From Diogma glabrata (taxonomy: Eukaryota; Arthropoda; Insecta; Diptera; Cylindrotomidae): DNA of 64,000 bases. Under the pieces are notes generated by a model. It saw nothing but the letters and a program-made list of their open reading frames with translations. It was not told where the DNA came from and ran no database searches. Of the stretch, positions 1 through 13,165 are shown piece by piece (position 1 is the stretch's first letter; every line of letters starts with the position of its first letter). Position numbers and translations under genes: made by a program. The DNA lies in NCBI GenBank assembly GCA_963693315.1, contig OY856187.1, positions 376,970,599-377,034,598 on the forward strand. Direction: 5' to 3'.

Positions 1-250
1 GAAAGAGTGGTGTTTAAGCCAAATCACAAAACAAAACAAAAAAACTTTTATTATTACAAACACAAAAAAAAAACGCACAACAATTTCCTACCCATATAAA
101 CGCTACGTTGTTATTTCACGTGTACTTAAAAGGATAGAATATAGATGACGCTCATTAAAAAAGACTTTTGGGAAATAATCGATGTGTCAGATAATAATGA
201 GTTTTCGTTGCATTGGAAAATGGTATAAATTGGAAGAATTTGAGAAGATA

Positions 251-1560
251 ATTCTCTTACCTTCATCAACAATCGAGATGACAACATCAAACACCAAGAA
301 GACAACGCTGGAAAACAGGTGATTTTTGTGAATATAAGTGTCATAAAATGTTAATGGTTAACTGGATATATATAAGTGTTAATATAGTGTAGTTCTCAAA
401 TTTATATATCGTCATATTAATATAGTGAAGATCTCAAATGTATATATTGTCAAATCGTCATATTATCCAGCAAAGATTCTTCAACTATACATCGTCAATT
501 CGTCATACTTATATAGTGAAGTTCTTACATTAATATCGTCAATTCGTCGAACCACCAGTAAAGATTCTTCAACTATACATCGTCAATTCGTCATATTTAT
601 ATAGTGAAGTTCTTACATTTATATCGTCAATTCGTCATATTATCCAGTAAAGATTCTTCAACTATACATCGTCAATTCGTCATATTTATATAGTGAAGTT
701 CTTACATTAATATCGTCAATTCGTCGAACCACCAGTAAAGATTCTTCAACTATACATCGTCAATTCGTCATATTTATATAGTGAAGTCCTTACATTTATA
801 TCGTCAATTCATCAAATTATCCAGTAAAGATTCTTCAACTATATATCGTCAATTCGTCATATTTAAATAGTGAAGTTCTAACATTTGTATCGTTAAACTC
901 GTCATATTATCCAGTAAAGATTCTTCAACTATACATCGTCAAATCGTCATATAATTTGTATCGTTAAACTCGTCATATTCATATAGTGAAGTTTGTAGAT
1001 TCTCTTACCTTCATCAACCATCGAGATTACAACATCAAACATCAAAAAGACAACGCTGGAAAACAGGTGAATATAGTGAATATAAGTGTCATAAAATGTT
1101 AATGGTTAACTGGATATATAAGTGTTAATATAGTGTTGTTTTCCAATTTATATATCGTCATAGTGAAGATCTCAAATTATATATTGTCAATTTGTCATAT
1201 TATCCAGTAAAAGTTCTTCAACTATGCATCGTCAATTCGTCATATTTATATGGTGAAGGTCTTACATTAATATCGTCAATTCGTCAAATTATCCAGTAAA
1301 GATTCTTCAACTATGCATCGTCAATTCGTCATATTTAGATAGTGAAGTTCTTACATTTATACCGTCAATTGTCATATCATCCAGTAAAGATTCTTCAACT
1401 ATACATCGTCACATCGTCATATAATTTATATCGTTAAATTCGTCATAGTATCCAGTACAGATTCTTCAACTATATACACTCAAATCGTCATACAAATATA
1501 GTGAAGCTCTCAATTTAAATATCGTCATATTATCCAGCAAAGATTTCAATTATATGCCGT
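251..1560. repeat. 88/89-bp minisatellite within a 748-bp higher-order repeat
   Basis: The motif TCAACTATAC recurs at 481, 569, 658, 746 and 835, giving periods of 88, 89, 88 and 89 bp. Each unit is built from the words CGTCAATTCGTCATAT, ATAGTGAAGTTCTTACAT and CCAGTAAAGATTCTTC. Alternate units differ in one segment (a GTCGAACCACC form versus a GTCATATTATCC form), so the basic repeat is a dimer of about 177 bp. A non-satellite segment beginning ATTCTCTTACCTTCATC at 251 reappears at 999, with the same downstream text leading back into satellite, so the whole block was duplicated at 748 bp. Units decay after about 1450. No coding function is visible. Confidence 0.9.
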
Positions 1561-2094
1561 CTTAATCATCATAATCATCATTAAAGTTTGGCCAATACTA
1601 ATTATCATCATTACCGTCAGATCCATCATTGAAGTCCAGCAAGTTATAATTAATTTCTCATAATGCTCAACTTTGGATCATCAGGATTTACTTAACGATC
1701 ATTCAACTTCTCCAATGAAAGGGTTTACTATCTTTTAATTAATTTATTCATATTGAAATTGGAATTATAATTGTTGAAATTAAAAATAGTTTGATTAACT
1801 AATTTTTCTTTTTTATTACTATACAGTCCACTTAATTTTCAGTATTATTAGTTATATAGTGTCGCACCCAAGGCATTTAGCTAATGGGTCAACAAGTGGC
1901 AAGTGGTAGAAATATTCCGCTGTATTACAGCAGAAGTCGAGAATGTTAGGTAAGTCACCAACCCTAGGCGATTTAAGCCACGCAACACGTGACCGTTGTC
2001 GCCTGTTTATCAAAGACCGAATCAGTTAATTCTTTTTTATATTCGTTAAAGGAGCGGATCATTCTGTTACACCCACTAATTTTAGTCACGTTAG
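1561..2094. other. AT-rich spacer, no gene seen
   Basis: Degenerate satellite words (ATCATCATTA) fade out by about 1650. The rest is AT-rich DNA without a recognisable gene. From about 1862 the sequence becomes GC-richer and probably belongs to the degenerate 5' part of the adjoining Gypsy element, but no domain could be read there. Confidence 0.5.
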
Positions 2095-3208
2095 ATTATC
2101 ACAATTGTAGCGTTATTCACACTTTCGGTACCAAACTTCTACAAGTCACCTATGACTTCAAAAATATTTCGACCAACCATTTTCGTGAAATTTTGTTGAT
2201 ACGCCAACCCCATTGCATTACATCTTAAAAATGGATACCGTTTCCGCCTTCGTTAATTCCTATCTCTGACCGAACCACCCAATCATAATATTCCACTCAA
2301 ATATACTGTGGTCTATCATATAGTCACCGAAAGTAAACTACCTTTCTTTCGACGACGTAAATTAGAACCACAAAAACACAAAACTGCTCAATCACAAACA
2401 CCACATATGGCTGACCAAAGTGTTTGCCAACCATCATCTTCTCTAGTGGCATCAGGTCTTCACATTGTAAATAAAAAAGACAGTATTAATCGGCGCCTTT
2501 GTGGAAATTATCGTCGACTCAACGCGGTAACTATTCTGGATCCTGCTGCATCAAATACAAAATATATCGATCCTCCACAAGTGTGCAACATTTTTTTGAA
2601 GATCGACCTAGTCAGGGCTTATCATTTAATTTCTGTAGCAAACTATTGAAGGATTCAATAATAAGAACTTTTCTTCATAATAAGACTTCATTTTTGTATA
2701 TATTGATGAATTTATTGTCTCCAACAATAAGGAGGAAGAACACAAAGCACACCTAAAAACACTTTTTGAAAGATTGGTGGATAACATAATTATGGTGATT
2801 AATATAAAATCTTCCAAATACCTTTTCGAAATTAATTTATCTCAAGAGCTCGTGCAAAAGCAATACATGATTTTCCTCCATCAACAACTGTAACAACAAT
2901 TCAGTAGTTCTTCTGAATACTTGTAACGACACATTGTCAAAAATTATGGTCCCAACCTTAAGGCTGCGTGTGGAAAATCGTAACACCAACATAATTGGCG
3001 AACTCTTGTATAGACCTTTTCACCTCAACAGTGTGCCTTCGTGGGGCAACACCGGTTAAGTGACGCAACGAATAAATTCTCCGCTGAATTGGCACCTAAG
3101 TTCATGCCGGCAATAATTGAATCCAAGATTGGAAATGTGTTGTACGCATGTAAAAACCTGGATGGTGAAAGCATCGGGGTTCATCAAGCAAAAGATATTA
3201 AAGCGTGA
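2095..3208 (+). pseudogene. decayed Gypsy-type LTR retrotransposon polyprotein (protease edge, RT, integrase C-terminus)
   Basis: Pieces of a Gypsy pol can be read in order on the plus strand but in shifting frames. A protease-like stretch IHTFGTKLLQVTYDF lies near 2115-2165. The start of reverse transcriptase follows at 2308-2649, with VYHIVTE, a PSSS-LHIVNKKD stretch, GNYRRLNAVTI and the catalytic-region motif KIDLVRAYHLI. Near 2695-2870 comes an equivalent of the YIDD region (YIDEFIVSNNKEEEHKAHL, catalytic DD lost). After a large internal deletion the integrase C-terminal end is readable from about 3040 to the stop at 3206-3208: FSAELAPKFMPAIIES, then GVHQAKDIKA. RNase H and the integrase core are missing. 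It is a dead copy; family membership rests on these motifs, and no intact ORF survives. Confidence 0.8.
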
Positions 3209-3545
3209 TCGATCTGTATTGCTTTTGCAGTTTTCATCATCTCTTTTTTCATTTATTTGGGGTTTACTCTATTATCGTCTTTTTTGGTTTATATTAGGCA
3301 TTTCACAATACTGATGGATAATATTAAATGTGAAGTTCAGTGTTCCGTGACAATCTTGTTATAGATTTGGCGTGCGTTGGTTTTCACTTTTAATCTATTT
3401 GTCAGTTCCTGTTCGATTCCTGATCCCATGTATTCGTGTTAGCCAAGCTAATTCAGTGTTCTCAAGATTCATTTTGATCTGTCTCTCTGAGTTAAATTTT
3501 AAAAAATACAAGTTTAACTTTATTATTTGTATTTATCTCAGTAGG

Positions 3546-3720
3546 TGTAACGACACAGTGTCGAAAATTGACAGTCTAAATAGCTATTTATGTACCTAGG
3601 GCGTTATGTAGGTTATTGCGCCCGGAAAGCGACGTAATCTAGCCCGAGGGCCTCTGGCCCGAGGGATGGATGTCTCTTGATGGGCGTAATACCCAGTAAC
3701 GCCAGTGGTGCGTACAAGAT
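3546..3720 (+). repeat. possible start of the Gypsy 3' LTR
   Basis: About 340 bp after the pol stop a segment begins TGTAACGACACAGTGTC. A near copy, TGTAACGACACATTGTC, sits at about 2924 inside the broken polyprotein. Starting with TG and lying just downstream of pol fit an LTR start, with the 2924 copy as a second LTR fragment. A matching CA end and target duplication were not found, so the extent is a guess. Confidence 0.3.
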
Positions 3721-6700
3721 TTTATGCTTCACTTAATAAGCTAAAAACTAAGAAAGAATTTAATTTGTTAATCTATATTGATATGCAAACAAATACAAAT
3801 GTATCGTAGTATGCCAAGAAAATAACTATTTTGAAGTTTAAAATAAATATTTGTTGTTTGAACGTCGCTATGTAAACAAATTCTCCTAAATTTTGTAGCG
3901 TATGACAAAAACATTGCATGACGTTTAAAATAATTTGATAGTTTTGGAAAACTATATGAACAATTAATAACTAAAATGTTACTAAACATTTTTAAGCAAA
4001 TGTCAAAATCTTTTACTAGCTTAAATTCAATAAGAATTATTTACATTGTGTAGACAAAACCACAGTAAAAATAATTTTATTTAGTTTTTTAGGGTCTTAA
4101 TAGCGGGCGTTATGAATTCATAATGCCCTCTCATAACGCCCCGGTTTTATGAATGTGTTTATATATTGCGTATCCTAGACATTATAACAACTTTATGTCA
4201 TTGTGAAGCATAAAAATATATGGTCTAAAAATTTATATATTTCAATTATAGGGAAGTTTATCTGCTTTCACAATAGTTCACAATAATTCACCTGATTGTC
4301 AGAGGTATACTAAAATGTAACAATATATCAATTACTATCATTGCTAGAACTTTGCCGAACTGTAAAAAATACTATTCTCTGCCGCTGGCACAAAAGAGTG
4401 CTCTTCACTGCCGACACTAAACAGTTTTCATTTTTGTTTGACAAAAAATTAATTTATTGCAGCAAAATATCCAGTTTAATGCTTAAATAGCCTCTATTCC
4501 TTCGTTCGTCAAACCTACATACTCATCAGTATCACAAAAAGTATAACATTTGTGGCGTAAAAATAATAGTTTTTATGCAAATAAATAAATTTGAATTAAA
4601 ATTATTCTCATTATTATATAATGGTAATTCTGTCGGATAACTTTGTTGAAGACTTAAAACAACAACCCAATGCCAAAAACTAAATTTCAAAATTAAGAGC
4701 CTTTATACTTGATTAAATTTAAAATATAATTGACCAAGATTCGGTTTTTTAAATAAAATAAAATCAACTTTAATTTTAATCCCATATATACGTTTACATA
4801 ATCTTGTTACACAAACAATTGTTGTTGTACTTTGGTTTCTGTATATGTTAATTTTCTTTATTTTGTTCCCGCACATGTTACTATTTCTTAAACATCTTAA
4901 ACACATAAAATTATTTTAAAGTTTTAACAAATTTTATTACAAATTATATTAGATGACAAATGGGGTAAACGAAAATAAAAGCAGCAAAAAAAAAAATTTT
5001 ATTTGCATCAATATTAACAACACATTAAGAGCAACAAAATCCCTCCCTTGTCTTCAGTTTTTCCTTGTTTTTATTTTTTTTTAAATTACATAAAACAAGA
5101 ATTTTACAGCTTCTAATAATCAACACAACAGGCGGTAACATTTTCTTTGCATGAAATCCATCCTTAATCGTAGGGAATAAATTATAACAAACGAAAAAAA
5201 ATCTAATTAAATTTGACTATTTTGTTCTGTTTTGTTTTATTGTGAAGGATAGCATCCATCCCTATTTTATGATATTGCTGAGAAGGTTTGCATACCAATT
5301 ATTTGAATGAATGATTTTATATGAACAAAAAGGAAACATATTTTTATCGGAATTGTTCTGTAATGGAGGCAATTTGAAGTATGGATTTATTCATATGAAA
5401 TAGTATGAGTTGGGGTTGTTGTGTGGAAAGGGTTGCAGAAATAACCTTTAACTGGAAATATGCAGCAGAGAAAGGATTTCAGCAAACACAGTGGTTTGAG
5501 TTATACCAGCAAAATATATTTTACACGCATTTAGGAATTGCTTTGCCCAACTAAATTTCTACAATTCTTCGTTAAGGTTATCCTAAGCGCATAAAACTAC
5601 GAAAAGCAAAAACTCACGCTCATTAAGAAATCACAAGTATATGGGCTAGTGTGTTTGACGATCATGGTCAGATAGTGTCTGCACCGTCCGCAGGATAAGA
5701 AGTTCTAGTTATCTCGAGAACTGCACCTTTGGAATAAATTAATTTTTGCTGTCACCTACGATGACGTCTACAAGCATTGTCGAAAATAGCAACAAATAAC
5801 TTGCATAAATTCTAAGTGAAAACCAGGATATATTCGGAAGTAATGATACTGCATATCTGAAGAAAGAATATTTTTTTAAATAGAAAAGTGTTACGAAGCT
5901 GTCTACCCCCATCAAAATTAATTTGTTGAAACATTCTATCTTATTTAAAGCGATTTATTTTATTCTTGAATCTTCAAGAATATTCAAAAAACTGATTCGC
6001 GTTCAAACAATTTATCTTGGACATACAACTGATCGTTTTTTTTTATGTTTACTTTTTTCTCTTCACCCGGTTCAGATTGTTATTTGCAATCTCTGTTTGG
6101 ATTTTTTGACTCACAAAATTTATTGATATTGTTACTTGGCCATTTTTTAGTTAGTTGTTTGTTTGAAGCCAGTTAGTTGGTGATAGATTTAAAAAAAATT
6201 GGGTTTTGTGGATAATTTTTTTTTATTTCTATTAGATTACAATTTTTGAAGAATTGGTAAATCCTTTATAAAGAAAAAAAAAAGAAAAAAAAACCCAAAT
6301 TTTTTGTAACTTTTGTGTATTAAAGAAAATATAAGATAAATTGTGATTATTTTTAAAGTTAGCAAAAATTTGTGTTTTGTGATCCGTTCCCTATAGCGGT
6401 AGGAATTATATCGTTTTATTCGTTGTTTGAACATTATTACAATTAATAATTTGGTTTGTTGTGATATTTCGAAATACAAATTATATTGAATGAGTATAAA
6501 AAAAATGTTTTGATAACAAATGATAACAAATTCAACGATTGCTGACAGCATTTTTTTGTTACTTCACTTATTGCATTGCTTATATAAGCATCATATGATT
6601 AAGTGGGCGAGGATGATAGGTAAAGTGAATTTCAACGAAATGAGGAGTAGGATCATACCATTCATGGAATGAGCGAAACCTTTATCTACTTTTTTAATAT

Positions 6701-7863
6701 AGTCGTTTGGTTATATTGTCGTTGGTATGATGATTTGCTTGACTTTGTCGGACTTTGGGGTCATTAGAGTCTCCGTTTTTCCTTTTTTTCGATTTGCATG
6801 CAATTCTGTTCATTTGTACTGGACAAGGAGGGAATATTATTACTCGAATTCACATGACTGTATAGTTTCGGATGAAAACTGAGCACCAGAAAGACGAAAC
6901 AAAAACACCTGCACACATTGACATAAGTATATACATACATTCAGTATTGTCAAAACCTGCGAAATTAGAAATGAGATGCTGTGTTTAAAATCAAATTAAA
7001 CAAGCGTAAGATTGACAGCTTTTTCGTATATTGTTTAATAAATGAAAATAAATAATTTGTTGATCGCGTAAATATATTTTAAGAATACACTTAATTCTGT
7101 ATATACACGAGAGATACGTTCTTCGAAAATCGCACAAAAAAGGACGGGGAAATTTACCTAAAATATTTTTATTATAATATACGAATTTATTGTTCTTAGA
7201 TAAATTACAGGTATAGCCTTCTATGTAAAAAAGAGCTAAATAAGTAAATAATTGCATTACGAGTACAGAATAAAATTAGTATGCAACGAGTACGAAGTTT
7301 AGAAACACGAGTATAATAATTCAAAATTGTGATGGTATTGATGCTTTTAAAGCTAATATCCGACGTGTTGATGCTGGTGAATGCTAGGTAGTGTTGAATC
7401 AAGGGTATATCTATGACTTCTAATTGGATAATGATTGCTAATTTGTTTTAAATATATCGACATATCTGCTTTACATAATAGATATTGACAGTTGAAATAA
7501 TGCCTTGAAGCAGTGATTGTGGCGACGAAGTTACACTTGGTGATAAAAAAATAAAATTTTCGTGCTGCATATTATGATGTCCTGATGCGTTGTCTAGAAG
7601 AACAAAACTTTAAATTCTCGCACGGCTTGCTCATATTAGGACTGACAAATCAGATTTTAAAACAGCAGTTGTTACCCAGACTCTCATATTAGCGGTGTAA
7701 CGGACAGGCCTTGTGTCAAAACTTGTGATTTTTACAAACTCACTTAAGATAATAATATCAGCATTTCTTTCCCATCTGTGATAGCATGGAAACGAACGAT
7801 AGTGTGGAACGAACTAGTCTGAGTGGAAATTCAAATTAGGCCAGTGATCATGTTCAAAACGTT
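3721..7863. other. AT-rich non-genic stretch
   Basis: No convincing gene or element is seen across 4.1 kb. Open frames here are short and low in complexity and look like chance in AT-rich DNA. Poly-A/poly-T runs are frequent (4985-5000, 6230-6300). The only local structure noted is the short palindrome near 4116, listed separately. Confidence 0.6.
4105..4128. repeat. short palindrome centred on GAATTC
   Basis: The 24-bp sequence reads as an inverted repeat around GAATTC (4114-4119) with one mispaired position on each side. A related GGGCGTTATG word occurs at about 3600, and TAACGCCCC follows at 4133. It may be a degenerate LTR or MITE end; no function can be assigned. Confidence 0.5.
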
Positions 7864-8587
7864 TATAGAGCAATTCCACGTCACCGCAACACCGATGTTC
7901 CCGACTCCCTCCGATTTCGATGAAATTTCATACACAGATAGCCAATGACAAAATAAAAATACCATTTATTTCGAAAAATGAAATTTCGCTCTGGGGATGA
8001 CACAGGGTGGCGGCAAAGTTTTACGGGTTGGCAAAACATTATTATCTTTGGCTGACGAATGCTAAACTAATTTAAGTCATTTATAGCTCAATAGAAAGGT
8101 AATTGATAGATCTTATAAAAAAATTTTATTAAATTTTTTAGTAATTTTTTAAAACTGTGTTAAACTTAAATAATATTTTCAAAGATAGCGCTGTTGAGCG
8201 TACCCTCACTTTTACCAAGTGAAAGTACCCTCAACAGCGCCATTTTTGAAAATATTATTTAAGTTTAACACAGTTTTAAAATATTACTAAAAAATTAAAA
8301 AAAAAAATTTATATAAGATCTATCAATTACCTTTCAAATGAGCTATAAATGACTTAAATCGGTTTAGTCAATCGTTAGCAATCGTCAGCCAAAGATACTA
8401 ATGTTTCGCCAACCCGTAAAACTTTGCCGCCACCCTGTGTCATCCCCAGAGCGAAATTTCATTTTTCGAAAGAAATGGTATTTTATTTTGTTATTGGCTA
8501 TCTGTATATGAAATTACATCGAAATCGGAGGGCGTCATCCCGGATGCTAGAGCAAATGCTGTTGCGGTGACGTGGAATTGCTCTATA
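7864..8587. mobile_element. foldback MITE-like element flanked by TA
   Basis: Two arms of about 350 bp are inverted copies: TAGAGCAATTCCACGTCACC at the left end pairs with its complement at 8570-8587. The similarity runs through the whole element, including a CAGGGTGGCGGCAAAG segment and the CGCTGTTGAG segment next to the centre at about 8225. TA flanks both ends, as expected for Tc1/mariner-like insertion. Arms differ at scattered positions, so it is not recent. There is no coding capacity; it would depend on a transposase supplied elsewhere. Confidence 0.85.
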
Positions 8588-9179
8588 GTATTTTCAAATA
8601 CAGATCATCCATCCCCGGGTATGGCAAAACGTTAATCCAATTCCTATTTTAACTTCCTTTATTACTATACCTGTTAAACAGGATGGAAGAGCTACTTCTG
8701 TTTAATCACAATTTCGTAAGGTTAAGTTGAATCGCGCTGTCAAAGCCGTCGATCGGACATCCTTAGTAGTCGCTCCATCTTTCTGCTTGACATTGATAGT
8801 TGTCTTTCGAGTCACGGTTTTTATTTCATTTTCGGTTCCACAATGACAACTAGTTCTTAGAAGACTCAAACTTGTGTTCTGTCTTAAGCCATTTGTAGTT
8901 CTAATAACAAGTCTCCTTGTATTATAACTCTGATTGCGGGTTACGTTTTCACCAAGTATATCAAACTATGCCTTTCCATTTAACTTTTCAAGGATGCCGG
9001 CATATGTTGGGTGTGAGCACCCGGGTTTGAATGAGTTAGCATCAGGCTCATTTAGGTTATGTTATAGCGGCAACACTCGCTTCACCGAATGTGACATACA
9101 TATAAAATCTTCAAAATGATCTTTGGCCAAAAGTCACTTGTTTTTTGAGCCACTCTTTTTCGGAAAACAGCATACTCCC
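8588..9179. other. unassigned stretch with an LTR-end-like fragment at 8912-8943
   Basis: The segment CTCCTTGTATTATAACTC (from about 8913) followed by TGCGGGTTA nearly matches the 3' end of the LTR at 10582-10612. TATAGCGGCAACACTCG at about 9065 nearly matches the start of that LTR at 9870. These look like scrambled LTR fragments from the same Gypsy family. The rest is unrecognised. Confidence 0.4.
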
Positions 9180-9840
9180 ATTCAAAAGATAGAGTCCATC
9201 CACAGCTTTCCTGCTTCAACATCAATTCACCAAATACAGCAATTCGTAGGTATGGTTAACGATTATCACCGCTTCATACCATGATTAGCCGAAAGGACCT
9301 TTTGCATCATTGATTAAAAAAGGCAAGAGAAAGTCCAGTTTTTCGTTACCAGAAGACTGTAACAAATATTTCATCAAGTTTAAATAATCTCTTGCGACCG
9401 CTACCCTTTAGCACGTCCGTTGGACAACACATAGTTCAACATAGCATCAGACGCTTCGAACGCCGCAGTCGGAGCTGTACTACAGCAGTACTAATAGATG
9501 TTGAACTAGTATATGGTCAAACTCAAAGTCTCTGGTGAAGTTTTTTAGAGAGTCAGCCAACAAACCCAATCAGATCGACATTTTCATCCCCAGTGATCTT
9601 AACAACTGCAGACACGTTTTTGTCCGAAAGGACAAAGTAAAAGAACCCCTTAGTACACCTTACGATGGCCCGCTTGCTGTTGTACGTAAATTTCGTAAAT
9701 TTTTCGTCGTGAACATTCACGAAAAAAAACGGTTTTCGGCATCGACAGGTTAAAACTAGCTTACAGCATCTTGCTGGCAGACAAAAGCAACACACAACAG
9801 AATAAACGTGAACCTTTTTATATATAATCGACCAAAACTT
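9180..9840 (+). pseudogene. decayed second Gypsy pol: RT end, RNase H start, integrase C-terminus
   Basis: Successive frames read as a Gypsy pol with deletions. The end of RT gives QQFVGMVNDYHRFIP at about 9230-9280. The RNase H start gives ASDASNAAVGAVLQQY at about 9445-9490. The integrase tail begins ELVYGQ near 9500 and continues in the frame at 9535-9753 with FIPSDLNNCRHVFVRKDKVK, PYDGP and a final IHEKKR stretch corresponding to the family's C-terminal DRLKP region, which is frameshifted. Most of RNase H and the whole integrase core are deleted between 9490 and 9505. A purine-rich GGCGGGGGAG at about 9856 is in the right place for a polypurine tract before the LTR. The motifs differ from those of the 2095-3208 copy, so this is a different Gypsy lineage. 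Confidence 0.8.
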
Positions 9841-9865
9841 ACAAATTTTGGTCTGGCGGGGGAGT

Positions 9866-10612
9866 ACTTATAGCGGCAACGCTCGGTAAAATACAAACTC
9901 AACAACAGCTCTTTGCATTGCTTGTGCTTCCGTTTGAAACACGTGAGTCTCTTAATACTCTTTTTACAATTTCAGTGCTGATGGTCTGTAAGCCCGTTTC
10001 ATTTTGTTTGTCGACTTTACTGAGGTATTGGTTTTGATAATAATGACTAACTTTCTTGCAGATTATTCCTATTTCATAGCAAGCGTTTGAGTTAAGTTGG
10101 ATTATGTATAGCTTTTATTAAATCTTCTTTTCGAGCATCTTTGAAACACCTTGTACCGAACTTATTCGGAGTAGGGCTTTCTGTTAACTTTGCGTATGAT
10201 GTCATTTACAATTTGCTACTCAACATACACAATATTAGTTAGAAAGCATCAAAAATTGGCATCAAACCATTTAAATAACGATGATTGATTATTGTGCACC
10301 AATACACGGGCGATTTGTGTACAGTTGTAGCTTGTGACGTGTTTATAAACAACTAAACTATTTCCTTTTTTTTGCACGGTTTAATTTTTACGACACAGCA
10401 TTCACACGATACGTTTAAAATTAATTTAATCACATATAACAGTCGCATTCCGCTTAAACTTTTTACACTAACGCAGTCTAACTTGAACTATATACCTTGC
10501 GCAGTCCAATTTAAATGTAATTTCATTCTGCAAAAGGAATTCCTTAAATAAAATTCTGCTTAATTTTTCGATGATTAGGATCTCCTTGTATTATCTCTCT
10601 AATGCGGGTTAT
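9866..10612 (+). repeat. probable 3' LTR of the second Gypsy element
   Basis: It starts right after the GGCGGGGGAG purine tract, with TATAGCGGCAACGCTCGG, and is taken to end at TCTAATGCGGGTTATTAAC because a copy of that end occurs at about 8913-8943. The length, about 750 bp, is plausible for a Gypsy LTR. Exact ends and target duplication were not established, and the start could shift by a few bases. Confidence 0.5.
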
Positions 10613-13165
10613 TAACGCTCTGATGTGAACTTCTCAAATGCCGAATATTTTTTCCACGGTGATTCACCGATTTATGAAGTTATTGTACTAGTTTCCGTCC
10701 CAGCTACCGTGGGCGTTATTTATTTCCAAATTGCTTAGCATTGAGAGTTTGGACTTCCAGTCAAAATAAAAACGCCTATTAAATGGGAGCGCTTATATCC
10801 TTCGACGACTGGGCGTCTGTTGCACATTACCAAAAACCACTGGTATTGGGGGTTTGGCTCCTCTCTAGTGTTGCATAGTGCCCTTTGAAGCTTGAGTTAT
10901 TTTTTCATGGCATTTTATACCTGTTGTTAGGTGGATAATTTTAGTCCAAGCCGAGTAATGAAACTCTGACAAGTATGCTCTTGTTTACTATATGACAGAT
11001 TAGTAAGCCAAATAGATACTAACCGAGATTTCCATTCCAAGTTTTTTTCTCAATTGTATTTCTGTGAAATTTAAATACTGCTATTGATTTGTCTTAAATG
11101 TCTTAAAGCCGCTTAATTTTTAAATTAAAATACGTTTAACTTATCATTTTGAAACTCCGCCCTAATTTTTCTAAATACATAAACGAATAATATTGAATCT
11201 GTTTAAACCGATTCTAAATTTAGAATGTTAATAACTGAAGAATCAACAAATTATCAACTTAGTTCCAAATGAACAAAATTATCCAAATAATTGTCTATCA
11301 CTAGTTAATATACTAAACATTAGACGCCATATATCATTAAAGTTTGTTTGAAATCGACGCTGACTAACCAATCCAAAATAATTAAAAATCACTCGACAGA
11401 CCAAATAATAAATTTCACACTTGAAAAAATATCTTACCCTACATTATACGGATGTCTTTTAAACTAATCTTAAAAACACTTTAAACTAAATTATCCAAAT
11501 CAATCAACAAATAATGTATAACTTTTAAAAATTTGTTAAACTTATTTAAAGATCTTAAAACAAAAAAAAAGAAAAGAAAAGAAAAAAGAATTAAATTATA
11601 TATATATTTTTGTTGTCTTGTAATTTGATCTAAGATTGAAAACATTTGTTTTAAGACAATTTGTTCATTTTCTGACATAGCGTTATGCCATCCAAACCAA
11701 CATTAAAAAATAATTTTTTTTCTCGTATGTGTCACATTTTTTATCTTGATTGAAATCTATTTTTCTTTACAAACTTAAACCTAGGTATGGTTTGTGGGAC
11801 ATAAACTTGAAATAGTTTGTGTTGTTAGCATATATCGATCGTATATCTTAAATCAACAAAATAACTCAAGAACTGTCCTAAATACATAAATTTATCCAAG
11901 CTACAATAAATTAAAGTCTGTGGTCTAGTTTTATAAAATTGATTAGGCTTACGGAAATGAGTTACGGAAAAAAACAAGAGTAAAGAAAAACTCTTGGATT
12001 CAGATTTAAGAAAATTCACGTCCCACAAAATTAAGCACGTTTTCTTTTATTTTCCAAAGGGAAATTATATTTTTTTTTTACAAAAATATCTTATCCGCAA
12101 ACAAAGTTGATTAAGGAAAATTATTTTCTTTTGAATTATTAAATTTTCATTTTCTTTTTATTTCTTTATTAGGAAATTATGGGTGTGGTTTGTGCATTGG
12201 AATTTGGAAATTAATTTTTTTTTTTGTGAATTTGTAATTTTTTCCGATTGAATTTTTCGATGGAATTAATTTTACTTTCAAGCGTTAGGGGTTGATTTTG
12301 ACGGTTGATTTTTTGTTATTTTGATGTCGTCAATTAACATTAAAACTCTTTATGCCATATCCAATTTTCCGAAATTATATGAAACTAATTGATTTAACCC
12401 AAACCGTCACGATTCAACTTATAACAGTTCCTAAACAAAACAATAATTTTTTTTTCACAGTTTAGTAAGACTACCGTTAATAGTTATGAAAATTGACAGT
12501 AAGTATAACTTTTATGTAATCTATAATAATGGTATCCCCTATCTCTATGATATTCTGTCGCTTACCTAAAATAATCGTAATTTACATGAAATAAAAATAA
12601 ATGGAATTAATGACTTTTACCATTTGAAAACATAAAGTGACAATAACTATATCAATTTATTTCAAAACCTTTGTGACCTCATAATTTCCCACAGAGGGTT
12701 AAACGAACAAAAAAAAAAGTGTATCATCAATTTTCGTTATTTACTTTGTAATAACATGCACATGGCATGGGTGGTTACCGAAACATGCGAGTATATATAT
12801 TATTCTATTATTAATATATTTTTTTTTGTTTTGATTACAAAACTATATTTTGTGTTATTTTTTCTACACATCTATTTTGAAATGAATGAATGAAATTGAT
12901 TTTCGATATACATAAAATATAATTATATATGATTTTTCTGTTGTAATCCGAACGGGGTGACATTTAATTGACATTTGGTATAGAGTAAGGGATTATTAAA
13001 TGACATCAAGATATAATTATTATTTACGATTACGTTGAATTGTATTCAAAGGAGAATTCATTATATTGTTTTGTTTATGGAAATTATAAAATCATAAATT
13101 TATACACTTCATTTCAAAATTAAAAATCAAAGATGAAGCTATAAGAAATGGAAGTATGCCAATAA
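10613..13165. other. non-genic stretch
   Basis: No gene recognised. Up to about 10930 the sequence is GC-richer (GGGCGTTATTT, TGGGCGTCTGTTGCAC) and may be old repeat. A word CTTTGAAGCTTGAGTTA at about 10888 recurs at about 30493, hinting at a dispersed repeat. From about 11040 onward it is AT-rich with poly-A/T runs and no coding signal. Confidence 0.5.

Noticed and set aside
251..1560. CRISPR-like array
   Set aside because: The 88/89-bp units are contiguous diverged tandem repeats without unique spacers, in eukaryotic DNA.
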